Source: an uncultured Clostridia bacterium
GTDB lineage: Bacteria > Bacillota > Clostridia > UBA1381
Assembly: GCA_934454215.1 (NCBI GenBank)
Contig: CAKSGG010000061.1
Coordinates: forward strand, 1 to 19,095
Reading direction: 5' to 3'
Length of the DNA: 19,095 nt
Below the pieces are notes generated by a model. That model saw only the letters and a list, made by a program, of their open reading frames with translations, made no database searches and was not told the origin of the DNA. Position 1 is the first letter of the stretch. Each line of letters opens with the position of its first letter. Below are positions 8,501 through 16,328 of the stretch, piece by piece. Made by a program: the position numbers and the translations under genes.

Positions 8501-10199
8501 TTTTTCTCTTGCTCAAAACGGCATAGAATTAAATGAAAAGCTAAGCCCCGAAAGCACATATGTTGTTGAAGTTAATAATATAAAGGACGCTGACGGAAAC
8601 GAATGGGGAAGTAAAAAAATCAAATTTACAACATCGGGAATATACAATGATTTATACATAAAGACAAAAACATCGCTCTCGCTTAACGAAACGGCGGATA
8701 TATCGGCGGTCGGTATATTGTCATCGGGCAATGAAAAGGATATACGCTATGATACGTTAAAGATAACGTCGGATAATGAAAACACGGCATATGTACAAGA
8801 CGGCAAAATATATCCGAAACACAGAGGAACCGCAGTAATTACCGTTGTTAAAGACAATTATGACGGAAGCAGTGCTGAGAAGAAATTTGTTTTAAGCGTA
8901 TATTGCAGTAACTCAAACGAAAGCTTTGAGGAAACGGGCACTTTGAGCAGTGATGTAAGCTACAGCGGAAATTATTCTATAACGTCAAATAATTCCGAAC
9001 AAAAGCTTATATCTGCATCAGACGCCGAAAATACCGAGGCTTGGTATTTTGATAACGGCTTGACGACGGGATATATTAAATGCGGCGATATTACGGTTAA
9101 TCTGACATCGGGTGCAGGGCTGTGGCATCAGGTTTTGTTTATGCAAAACGGTGAAAACGTTGACATATATATTGACGGAGTAATAAAAGAAAGCAAAAAG
9201 GGGGCTGTCGGAGATATATATGCGTGTGCGGATAAGGCTTATTTTGATAACTGTAACGCTAATAATATAATCGGTACGGTATGCACAGCGGAAAACGTTG
9301 TTATAAGAGGCGGAAACCGCACAGGCGATACGCTTGAGGGCTTTTACGGTTATGCTGACAAGGACGGCGATATTGAGGAAAATTCAGAACTGATATGGGA
9401 AATATCGAGCGGTGAAAACGGCTCTTATTCAAAGCTTGCCGACGGAAATAAAATCACGGTTTTGTCATCATATGAGGGTAAATATATAAGATTTTCTGTA
9501 ACACCGAAGAATTTCTATGATGTGGGTGAAACGGTTCACAGTACGCCGATACTTATAAGCAAGAGCACACAAGGCGGAGGAGGAACAACAGGCGGCAGCG
9601 GAAACTGGGCAGGAAACGTATCTGCAACGGCAAAACCGACAGAAAAACCGCAGACCGATGATTTTGCCGATGTTCCGCAAAGTCACTGGGCATATAACTC
9701 CGTTATGAAGCTGCGTAAAAGCGGAATTATAAACGGAAAGTCCGAGAGGAATTTTGAACCCAACGACAATGTTACAAGAGCGGAATTTGCAAAAATGATT
9801 GTTTTGGCTATGGGTAAATCCGAAAAGAAATACGAAAATATATTCAGTGATGTGACGAGCGGACATTGGTCGTCGGGATATATTCAGACGCTGTATGACG
9901 AGGGTATAATTAACGGTTATGACGGAATGTTTATGCCGGATAAATCAATTAACAGAGAAGAATGTGTAAAAATTATCATGGGAGCGTTTGAGAAAAATTC
10001 GTCCGATAAGGTAACGTTTGATGAAACTGCATTTAACGATGAATACAAAATAAGCGATTGGGCGCTTGAATATGTGAAAATGGCAGTATCTTTGGGAATT
10101 ATCAAGGGCGTGGACGGTAATAATTTTGCACCGCAGGATAATACGACAAGGGCGCAGGCGGCTGTTATTATTGACAGATTTATGAACGCCGTAAATTAA
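5598..10199 (+). CDS. Giant SLH-anchored multidomain surface protein with an internal tandem duplication
   Basis: This 1533-residue protein starts at TTG with a signal peptide (cleavage probably after VEA, residue 27). Two copies of a six-domain unit follow, at residues 35-680 and 681-1321. Each copy has, in order, a helical module (with LGID), a CBM96-like beta domain (ends LIGIYDK / YIIKYDK), an SbsA/Big_5-like Ig domain (ends NFKTKG / KFTTSG), a Big_2-like domain, a LamG/ConA-like domain (IKLYID / VDIYID) and an Ig domain with a DEDGD or DKDGD loop. A Gly/Thr/Pro linker (1322-1355) leads to three SLH repeats (1356-1533; key motifs TRAE, NREE, TRAQ) that should bind the secondary cell-wall polymer. 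No active site is seen. I infer a wall-anchored glycan-binding scaffold or adhesin. It shares the helical and CBM96-like modules with the upstream gene. Confidence 0.85.
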   Translation: MKYSINKIIAAAMALIMNISYIPGVEAEDIFHIIKNEDDVRKLTETLDSLTESDIQSLGIDTGIYKLIKERDYVSERIIEKGFDTVEEFRDAFNEAVDTLTYTVEYPVNITKFSGGSYSEVGNDESNILISRTYLYYTAAGIENYEYLCRLDLRFTSDTDEVPDSLVCAYSNEENSGDWSAYDSSMEALAPTTVTNKDGIHRFAVSFGGLTNNTFTVKTKNKAGIKINLNGADDELKPALIGIYDKTAQIADECKMTPESGSEDIETHISELCFNWKKEIDTDLFNKENIKITDTASGENFEDFDIEIINATEQKIKFGSELMSEHKYIIEFNNLCDINGEMLVNRSFNFKTKGIIKYLRPELNNILSKNGETEIKTYAVYESGTVKEVDANYSTDSDGVITLNGNKLKADNCSMGTLKIEFDGIETEIPVYVQAKNITENFENYEGASSEYKHSGSCGIEGTNEIKNIIDCKWDSCVAEGWFYDDMADGKNGGISLLSASVGINTEISQTEYVVNGKASGILRENGWHKVTFEVAEKIKLYIDCVAAGEFEKSGAGSISITGNQIWFDDLGFYYIKNSDPIINGLKISGIESNGTIGIGKEIKAEYTYFDEDGDEENGSEFGFYCADTKDGDYKLIASGIKEYTFKTGEYIGKYIKFIIVPKNSISDGKRYETEAYRVELGDSLKTIIKKINSGNVYAVRDIICEYYDILGIDIDEINLFKNPLYIYDGLVEKNFSVPEGISEAIKNSIAKNIISVKSDLADKAVAIDIDNNMINDVTGIVRQSTYRYRLLINKKIKYADALKGLAFSAYSSPSYNEGHMTGYTCEPLPENSDYSVYDGFCTNTVLKFNESRPVKIIESDGNRYTYEIPEQAYKNIKDEFTLFITNTDNRMMYLNGASENQRPYYIIKYDKSALDELQMKSSPYNYEEEINPELSSISVNWNMQLADGVWDKSNVRVYNDENGNELDFSLAQNGIELNEKLSPESTYVVEVNNIKDADGNEWGSKKIKFTTSGIYNDLYIKTKTSLSLNETADISAVGILSSGNEKDIRYDTLKITSDNENTAYVQDGKIYPKHRGTAVITVVKDNYDGSSAEKKFVLSVYCSNSNESFEETGTLSSDVSYSGNYSITSNNSEQKLISASDAENTEAWYFDNGLTTGYIKCGDITVNLTSGAGLWHQVLFMQNGENVDIYIDGVIKESKKGAVGDIYACADKAYFDNCNANNIIGTVCTAENVVIRGGNRTGDTLEGFYGYADKDGDIEENSELIWEISSGENGSYSKLADGNKITVLSSYEGKYIRFSVTPKNFYDVGETVHSTPILISKSTQGGGGTTGGSGNWAGNVSATAKPTEKPQTDDFADVPQSHWAYNSVMKLRKSGIINGKSERNFEPNDNVTRAEFAKMIVLAMGKSEKKYENIFSDVTSGHWSSGYIQTLYDEGIINGYDGMFMPDKSINREECVKIIMGAFEKNSSDKVTFDETAFNDEYKISDWALEYVKMAVSLGIIKGVDGNNFAPQDNTTRAQAAVIIDRFMNAVN
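5700..7637 (+). repeat. Internal duplication, copy A (residues 35-680)
   Basis: This is the first of two protein-level tandem copies in the 1533-residue protein. Domain borders are about: helical 35-103, CBM96-like 104-246, Big_5-like 247-354, Big_2-like 355-437, LamG-like 438-581, Ig-like 582-680. The copies are recognisable by domain order and by shared endings, not by DNA identity. Confidence 0.75.
7638..9560 (+). repeat. Internal duplication, copy B (residues 681-1321)
   Basis: This is the second copy of the unit. Domain borders are about: helical 681-756, CBM96-like 757-914, Big_5-like 915-1014, Big_2-like 1015-1106, LamG-like 1107-1223, Ig-like 1224-1321. The order is the same as in copy A, and the LamG-like domain is about 27 residues shorter. 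The Ig domains match well (GKYIKFIIVPKN against GKYIRFSVTPKN). Confidence 0.75.
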
Positions 10200-10214
10200 G
10201 AAAGGACAAGAGTG

Positions 10215-12860
10215 ATGAAAAAAATAAAAAGCTTTTTATGTTTGATTTTTATATTAATATTCGCTGTTCAAAGCAGCTCGCTTGCGGCGTTTGTTGATAC
10301 AAAGGGAACAAAATACGAAACCGCAATTGATTTTCTGACAGGTCTGGGAGTTGTGTCGGGATATGAAAACAACGAGTTTTTAGCCGACTACGGAACTTCC
10401 AGAGGAGATTTTGCCGTATCTCTTGCAAGAATTATAGGCTATACGGACGAATATGTACCGCAGGGCGTTCCGTTTTCGGATATGGATTCAAAAAATCAGT
10501 ATACGCCCGAGGTTGATTATCTGTACCATAAAGGAATCATAGACGGGTATGCGGACAGATTTAATGCGGACGAGCCTATTAAGTATAACGAGGCTGTGAA
10601 AATGGCTGTTACAAGCATAGGCTACGGCGGCATTGCGAAGATGTCGGGAGATTATCCGCAAGGGTATATCAACATTGCGAACAATATCGGCATTTTGAAA
10701 AATGTAAGCGTTGAAAGCAGCGGAATAATTACGAGAGGAAACTGGTGTCAGCTCCTTTATAATATGCTTAACAGCGACGCACTGGAGTTTGATATGAATA
10801 CCCCCGGCAGAATAACATATACCTTGTCGGACGATAAGGTTTTGTATAAGCTTTACAAGATGAAGGAGCATGAGGGAACGGTTACGGCTGTCGGAAAATA
10901 CAGCCTGTATTCCGAATATATTCTTAATGAAAATCAGATTGTAATAGATTATAAAGTATATAACACGACCGTTTCGGATATAAAAAGTTATTTCGGTCAT
11001 AAGGTAAGATATTACACAAAGGAAGACGGTAACGGTGATGAAAATGTTGCAGTTATAATTGATTTGTCGGACAATGTGCTTTCCGTTGAAGATGTAAGCA
11101 TTGATGACAGCACGACAAAAAACAGCGTTGTATACAAATATTCAAACGGAAAAACAAAGAAAGCCAAAATTTCAAAGGACGCATTTTATATTTATAACGG
11201 CAGAGCGATATACAGTATATCGGACGGCGATTTAAAGCCCGAATACGGCGGCGTTGAATTGATTGATAATGACAAAGACGGTACGTATGACGTGGTTATT
11301 ATAAAATCCTATGAAATCAAAACGGTGGAATATACGTCTGACATTAACGGCAAAATAGTGTTTAAGGACGGAGAGATACCGTATAATGATGATGTTTTAA
11401 TATATAAAAACGGCAAGGAAACAACGTTAAACGATATGAAATATCTTGATACCGTAATGCTTGCAAAAAGCAAGGACGGAGGGTATATTGAATGTCTGGT
11501 ATCCGATGAAGCCGCAAGCGGAACGGTTGAAGATATGTATACGGACGGCGGCTATACATACGTTACGGTAAATGGAAACGCATACCGTGTTGCAAATGAC
11601 ATTCAATTATCGGCAGGAAAAACGGGCACGTTTTATATTTCAAATAATAAATGCGTTGCATATTTCAAGGAGCAGGCAGAATACTCATACGCTTATTTGA
11701 AAAACTGTTATACCGATGAAACGGGGGATAATCTGTATTTCAAGGTGTTTGACGATAAGGCGGAACAAAAAAATTTGCAATCAGATAAAAATATTTTGAT
11801 TACCTATGACAATAACGGAACAAAATGCGAATCGAGATATAAAAACCTCTCTGCCGCCGCAAAAACAATATCGGATTATGCCGGTAAGGGAGAAAGCTTT
11901 AAAGCACAGCTGATAAGATACAAGCTGAACAGTGCGGGAAATGTAATAGAAGTATCGTTTGCTATGAACGGCGGAATTTCCGATTGGGGAAAGGACGAGT
12001 TCACAAAGACAATAGATACACAGCAATTAACGGACGACGGAGTTATCTCAAAATCAACTGGCTCGGTAAGAACCGGCTATATGAGCGCATCTGTAAGCGG
12101 CGGTAAATATAATACGCTTATGGATAATGATGTGCTTATTTTCTATATTGCCGGAGATGAGCAGGACTGGCAGATTATGACAAAAGCACAGTTGGGCGAC
12201 GCAAACGACTTACCGTCATTTGCGGTGTATGATGTGAACGAAGAGGGAAACCCGAAAGCAATAGTTATAAAATCATCAACTGCGATTGAGGATAAATTTG
12301 AGCCTGCGACCGACCCTGTATTATGTATAGAAAAAATATATACGTCGGTTGACGCAGACAATAATCTCTGCACAAACATAGAGGGTTTCAGCAACAGAGG
12401 AAACAACTATTCATGCTATACCGATAAAGAGGATTTACAGAGCAACAGTGTGGAATCGTCAAATCAATTCAAGAAATTTGCGGATTTGAAAAAGGGCGAC
12501 GTTGTTCAGGTAAAGCTTGACAGCAAGAACAGAATAACAGCGTTCAGAGTTCTGTATCAGTATAACGAGGACGCTGAATTTGCAAGAGCAAACGAGGGCG
12601 GAAGTATTGAAGGTATGGGCATGAGAAGCGGCGTGACATATTACGGTCCGTTATATTATAAGGGAGACAGCTCATATGTTTTGTATAATGACGCTACCGA
12701 GGGAAAGAAAATACCGTTTTTATACAACAAGCAAACATATGCGGTGTTTAATAACGGTCATATCACGCCTATATCAAAGAGCGAACTATACAGCGGAGCA
12801 AGAGTTTTTGTGTATACCGTGCCGGTTCATAACATGGACTTTATTATAATGTATGAGTAG
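10215..12860 (+). CDS. Surface protein with N-terminal SLH repeats and a large beta-rich region
   Basis: This 881-residue protein has a signal peptide (cleavage near SLAA, residue 25), then three SLH-like repeats at about 26-77, 85-137 and 143-190. Their key motifs are SRGD, KYNE and TRGN, so the second lacks the conserved arginine. The remaining ~690 residues are predicted beta-rich and contain small-barrel-like segments that begin GTV (GTVTAVGKYS, GTVEDMYTDGG) and a DNDKDGTYD loop (351-359) that looks like a calcium site. I do not recognise a catalytic domain. The AAAGGA at 10201-10206 serves the ATG at 10215; an in-frame GTG at 10212 is possible. Only 15 bases separate it from the previous gene, and the next gene's ribosome site overlaps its stop codon. 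It may be a wall-bound binding or structural partner of the lyases. Confidence 0.8.
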   Translation: MKKIKSFLCLIFILIFAVQSSSLAAFVDTKGTKYETAIDFLTGLGVVSGYENNEFLADYGTSRGDFAVSLARIIGYTDEYVPQGVPFSDMDSKNQYTPEVDYLYHKGIIDGYADRFNADEPIKYNEAVKMAVTSIGYGGIAKMSGDYPQGYINIANNIGILKNVSVESSGIITRGNWCQLLYNMLNSDALEFDMNTPGRITYTLSDDKVLYKLYKMKEHEGTVTAVGKYSLYSEYILNENQIVIDYKVYNTTVSDIKSYFGHKVRYYTKEDGNGDENVAVIIDLSDNVLSVEDVSIDDSTTKNSVVYKYSNGKTKKAKISKDAFYIYNGRAIYSISDGDLKPEYGGVELIDNDKDGTYDVVIIKSYEIKTVEYTSDINGKIVFKDGEIPYNDDVLIYKNGKETTLNDMKYLDTVMLAKSKDGGYIECLVSDEAASGTVEDMYTDGGYTYVTVNGNAYRVANDIQLSAGKTGTFYISNNKCVAYFKEQAEYSYAYLKNCYTDETGDNLYFKVFDDKAEQKNLQSDKNILITYDNNGTKCESRYKNLSAAAKTISDYAGKGESFKAQLIRYKLNSAGNVIEVSFAMNGGISDWGKDEFTKTIDTQQLTDDGVISKSTGSVRTGYMSASVSGGKYNTLMDNDVLIFYIAGDEQDWQIMTKAQLGDANDLPSFAVYDVNEEGNPKAIVIKSSTAIEDKFEPATDPVLCIEKIYTSVDADNNLCTNIEGFSNRGNNYSCYTDKEDLQSNSVESSNQFKKFADLKKGDVVQVKLDSKNRITAFRVLYQYNEDAEFARANEGGSIEGMGMRSGVTYYGPLYYKGDSSYVLYNDATEGKKIPFLYNKQTYAVFNNGHITPISKSELYSGARVFVYTVPVHNMDFIIMYE

Positions 12861-12864
12861 GAGG
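12859..12864 (+). promoter_or_regulatory. Ribosome binding site overlapping the upstream stop codon
   Basis: AGGAGG starts inside the TAG stop (12858-12860) and ends six bases before the ATG at 12871. It excludes the in-frame ATG at 12853 as the start and suggests translational coupling with the preceding gene. Confidence 0.88.
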
Positions 12865-12870
12865 CTTGAA

Positions 12871-15800
12871 ATGAAAAGAATTTTATCAGTTATTTTGATT
12901 GCCGTAATGCTTTGCGGTATTATTCCGGCAAAAGCCGAGGAAACGGACAAAAAGGGAAAATACGTAGGGGACATTTACGTCCCTTACGGAACGGTTCTGC
13001 CGATATATGACAGCAGTGCGATAAAGGCAACCGCCGATAAGCTGTTTGGAATGATAATAGCCGATGAACAGCTTTCTCCGATTGATAAGGAAATGGCAGA
13101 CGTAAAAGCGCTGTACAAGGGCGGACACTATCTTGAAAGTCTTATTTTATACAGAAATTTTATGATAGATAAATTAAGACAGTGGAAGTTTGAAGACCCT
13201 GTGCCGAATTACGAGTGGTATAATGCAAGCAATAAAAATTCATGGCCGCTGCAATATCAGACTGCATATGTCATAGCGGGACTTATGAGCCCCGATGAGT
13301 ATAATAATGACGAGGTGAATAAAACATTTATTGTCAGAGGTTATCCGTCATTCAAAAAAGATTACGGCGGATTTTTAGAGCCTGAAAATATGGATTTTGA
13401 CAAGGATTCGCATATACGCTGGCTTGAAATACCGATATGGACGGCAAAGCACGTACCGAGCGAGCCTGATTCGATAGCGATGTATATGTCAAATCTATGC
13501 CGCTTGGGCGCCGTATATTCGTGTACGGGTAATGAGGTTTTATTAAAGCGGTTTATTCAGTTATTCAATGATTATTCATGCAATTACGTTGATATGACGA
13601 ATGCGCTTGTTGACGGAATGAGCGATGAGGCGGCAAGGGAATACGCAAAATATACCGACCAAAGAGTATGGAAATATAAACTGAGCGGATATAACGCTGC
13701 GGGACGTTTACAGTCTGCCGGAGAATGTGAATGGTATACGGGAACGCTTACGGCTATAGCGAAAGGACTTCCCGATCCTAAACTGGAAAATCAGTATTCA
13801 GAGAGTTCAAATGTAAACATATCGGAAAATATATTTACGAATAAATTGCCCGAGGAAAGCTATGATTTGATAGACCCCGTAAGATGGGGAAATATATGCT
13901 ATCAGCTTGCAAAGAATGATACCTTCAGATTATCTTCATATTTTGAGGGCGGAGCGATAGGAAACCAAATGACAAACGGTATGACGGGTATGCTGAGATA
14001 CTTGTGTATGTTTAGATACTTTGATTGCGTTAAGGATATGGAAGATGATATTGTAAGAATTTTAAATGAAACTTATGATAGGTTAAATCAGCCCGATGGA
14101 GGATATTTGGAAATTTCTGTGGGATATAACGGAGGTGATTATGAGCTGAAAAAAAAGACGGAAGACCTGATAGACTCGATTTATCCCGATATTGCCGAAA
14201 ATTTCAGTCTGACAAAGAGTAATCTGTATTATGAAAGATTGAGAGAAATGTACACTTCTCCGATAAATGTTATGACAAATTACGGTAATGGTTATACATT
14301 GGGATGTACTCCGTATTGGAAAGACAAAGCGGCTGCGGAAAAGCTTGATGAAAGCAGGAAAGAACTCCAAAAGAATAAATATACGTCGGTATATTTGCCT
14401 TATTCGGGATATGGCTCAATGCGAAGTAATTGGTCATCGGATTCGTTATATATGTCATTCTTTAACTACAACAGAAGAAACAACGGTCATAATATGACGG
14501 GTACGGGAGCGGTTTCGCAGCTTACGGCGTATAAAAGACCGTTAATATTAAGCGGAGGAACGCATTATTATGAAGGCCCCGAAACGATGCCAACGGCAAC
14601 AAAGCTGCAGGATAAATTTTATGAGCTTAACGGTTATCTTAGAGAAACTTCAACCAAAAAGTGGTCAACCGTAATTGTAAACGGTAAGTCACAGGCAGGT
14701 AAAATGTATAATTATAACAGTGACGGAAGCTTTTTGCCCGATAATACGTATGGAGCGACTGTTCAGGCTGTTGATAATAAAATTGTGGATTCGCGCTGGG
14801 TTTCAAACGATAAATATGATTTTGCCGAAAGCTCATGGAATTACGGATATTCCTTGATTGATACGGAGTATGAGCAGATAGACCCCGTGAAATATTCATT
14901 GACGAGTGATACGGGAGCATTGTCAAAGGACGCAGTGCATAACAGAAAAATGATATTTGTCAAAGACGCAGGCTTATGGGTCATTGCGGACGATATGGAA
15001 AATACTCTTGCAAAGTCAAAGGAAAATACTTACAGTCAGATATGGAATTTACCTGCGTATGATGACGCTAATCCCAATTATCTTTCGGGTTTTAAAGATG
15101 AACAGGTAATTTTAGAACCTGAATCGAATACGGTTCATACGAATGATGAGGGTAATCCAAATCTTTATATTAATACATTTTCGGCAGAGAACAGAGAATA
15201 TAAAAAATATTCGGGATATTATGAACAGGGTAAAATGGGTATCGGCTGGATAAGAGGCTTTAAAAATGTAGAAATGGGAACATTCGGCCCGAGAACCGAT
15301 ATTCGTATCGAGTGGAAAGATGGAGGATATGGCAGCAAAACTCAGCTTGCAACCGTTTTGACGCCGTCAAAAACCGAAGAAAATCCGATAAAGGAAAGTA
15401 AGGATTTATCGGATAAGAGCCAAAATCTTACGGCGTTTGAGTTAGTCACAAAGGACGGCGTTAAGGTGAAATATCAGTCAACGCAGGACAGCACCAAAAA
15501 AATGGTAGGCAATATTGAGGTAAGAGCGAAAACGCTGCTTACAACCGAAAAGCCCGACGGCACGGTAAGCGGAATGGTTTTGGACTGCTCATTTGCCGCA
15601 GTGAATAAGATAATTTCAAGCGTACCGTATAAGAGCTTTACTTTTACTCTTTCCGACAGCGGAGCTATGACGGATTTAGATGAGATTGCTGTTCCGACTA
15701 CATTTGACTGGGTAGATTATGAGGACGGAACTCATGTTCCCGTATACTCGGCAGATGAGAAAAAGGAAGCGGAGGAAGCATCGGAGAGCGCAAACGCATA

Positions 15801-16311
15801 CAAGGATATAAGCGGACATTGGGCGCAGGATATAATCATAGAGCTTTATAAAAACAATATAATAACTCCCAACGAGGATAAAATGTTTTATCCCGATGAA
15901 AGCATAAGCCGTGAAGATTTTGTGACAATGATAGTTAAGGCTCTTAAAGTGAATTTGTCGTCGTATAACGGAGTGTTTGAGGATATTAATAAAACGGACG
16001 CAAGCGCCAAGTATATTCAAACAGCATATGATATGGGTATAATTTCGGGATTTGACAATAAATTCGAGCCGAGAAAGGCGCTTACAAGAGAGGAAATGGC
16101 GAAAATCATAATTGAAGCTTCAAAAGCAGATAAAGCAAAAACCGATAACGGTTTTACGGATTGGGGAAGTATTTCGGATTGGGCTAAGGAGTATGTTGCG
16201 GCAGGTAAAGGAAACGGAATATTTTTGGGAGATAATAACGGGAAATTCAATCCGAAAAACAGCCTTACACGTGCAGAGGCGGCAAAATGTGTGCTTAATA
16301 TCATGAATTAA
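12871..16311 (+). CDS. Heparinase II/III-like polysaccharide lyase with C-terminal SLH repeats
   Basis: This 1146-residue protein has a signal peptide (cleavage after AKA, residue 22), an alpha-helical part typical of (alpha/alpha) toroid lyases, a beta-sandwich part and three SLH repeats (about 977-1030, 1031-1087, 1092-1146; motifs SRED, TREE, TRAE). Heparinase II/III features are NQMTNG (N365), QPDGGYLEISVGYN (D409, E414, Y419), and a C-terminal core running from SGYGSMRSNW (R518, W521) to GHNMTGTG (H540) and LILSGGTHYY. Such enzymes cleave uronic-acid glycans by beta-elimination. The usual HxHxD after this glycine reads HNMTG, so activity or metal use may differ. An acidic Glu/Ala-rich linker precedes the SLH part, so the enzyme should be held at the wall. 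The substrate (pectic, alginate-like or glycosaminoglycan) is not determinable. The next gene is a paralogue. Confidence 0.82.
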   Translation: MKRILSVILIAVMLCGIIPAKAEETDKKGKYVGDIYVPYGTVLPIYDSSAIKATADKLFGMIIADEQLSPIDKEMADVKALYKGGHYLESLILYRNFMIDKLRQWKFEDPVPNYEWYNASNKNSWPLQYQTAYVIAGLMSPDEYNNDEVNKTFIVRGYPSFKKDYGGFLEPENMDFDKDSHIRWLEIPIWTAKHVPSEPDSIAMYMSNLCRLGAVYSCTGNEVLLKRFIQLFNDYSCNYVDMTNALVDGMSDEAAREYAKYTDQRVWKYKLSGYNAAGRLQSAGECEWYTGTLTAIAKGLPDPKLENQYSESSNVNISENIFTNKLPEESYDLIDPVRWGNICYQLAKNDTFRLSSYFEGGAIGNQMTNGMTGMLRYLCMFRYFDCVKDMEDDIVRILNETYDRLNQPDGGYLEISVGYNGGDYELKKKTEDLIDSIYPDIAENFSLTKSNLYYERLREMYTSPINVMTNYGNGYTLGCTPYWKDKAAAEKLDESRKELQKNKYTSVYLPYSGYGSMRSNWSSDSLYMSFFNYNRRNNGHNMTGTGAVSQLTAYKRPLILSGGTHYYEGPETMPTATKLQDKFYELNGYLRETSTKKWSTVIVNGKSQAGKMYNYNSDGSFLPDNTYGATVQAVDNKIVDSRWVSNDKYDFAESSWNYGYSLIDTEYEQIDPVKYSLTSDTGALSKDAVHNRKMIFVKDAGLWVIADDMENTLAKSKENTYSQIWNLPAYDDANPNYLSGFKDEQVILEPESNTVHTNDEGNPNLYINTFSAENREYKKYSGYYEQGKMGIGWIRGFKNVEMGTFGPRTDIRIEWKDGGYGSKTQLATVLTPSKTEENPIKESKDLSDKSQNLTAFELVTKDGVKVKYQSTQDSTKKMVGNIEVRAKTLLTTEKPDGTVSGMVLDCSFAAVNKIISSVPYKSFTFTLSDSGAMTDLDEIAVPTTFDWVDYEDGTHVPVYSADEKKEAEEASESANAYKDISGHWAQDIIIELYKNNIITPNEDKMFYPDESISREDFVTMIVKALKVNLSSYNGVFEDINKTDASAKYIQTAYDMGIISGFDNKFEPRKALTREEMAKIIIEASKADKAKTDNGFTDWGSISDWAKEYVAAGKGNGIFLGDNNGKFNPKNSLTRAEAAKCVLNIMN

Positions 16312-16313
16312 AA

Positions 16314-16320
16314 GGGAGGA
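16314..16320 (+). promoter_or_regulatory. Ribosome binding site supporting a TTG start at 16329
   Basis: GGGAGGA lies eight bases before the TTG at 16329, which opens a frame with an immediate signal peptide. No ATG or GTG in this frame fits the site, and the TTG at 16324 runs into TGA at once. Confidence 0.85.
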
Positions 16321-16328
16321 TATTTGTT

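Noticed and set aside
5700..9560. Recent DNA-level repeat in the giant gene
   Set aside because: The two halves match in domain order and protein motifs, but no long identical DNA is seen, so it is an old protein-level duplication.
10488..11000. Minus-strand open frame of about 170 codons
   Set aside because: It lies opposite the SLH-bearing N-terminal part of a real gene and shows no recognisable protein features.
11265..11291. Dockerin domain in the 881-residue protein
   Set aside because: Only one calcium-type loop is present. Dockerins need two in a ~60-residue repeat, and no cohesin was seen in the window.
12871..16311. Assignment of the lyases to PL8 (hyaluronate/chondroitin lyase)
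   Set aside because: The helical toroid is shared, but the R-x-x-W core, the conserved GH and the L-x-SGGTH ending fit the heparinase II/III type better, and I do not see the PL8 NW...EIG motif.
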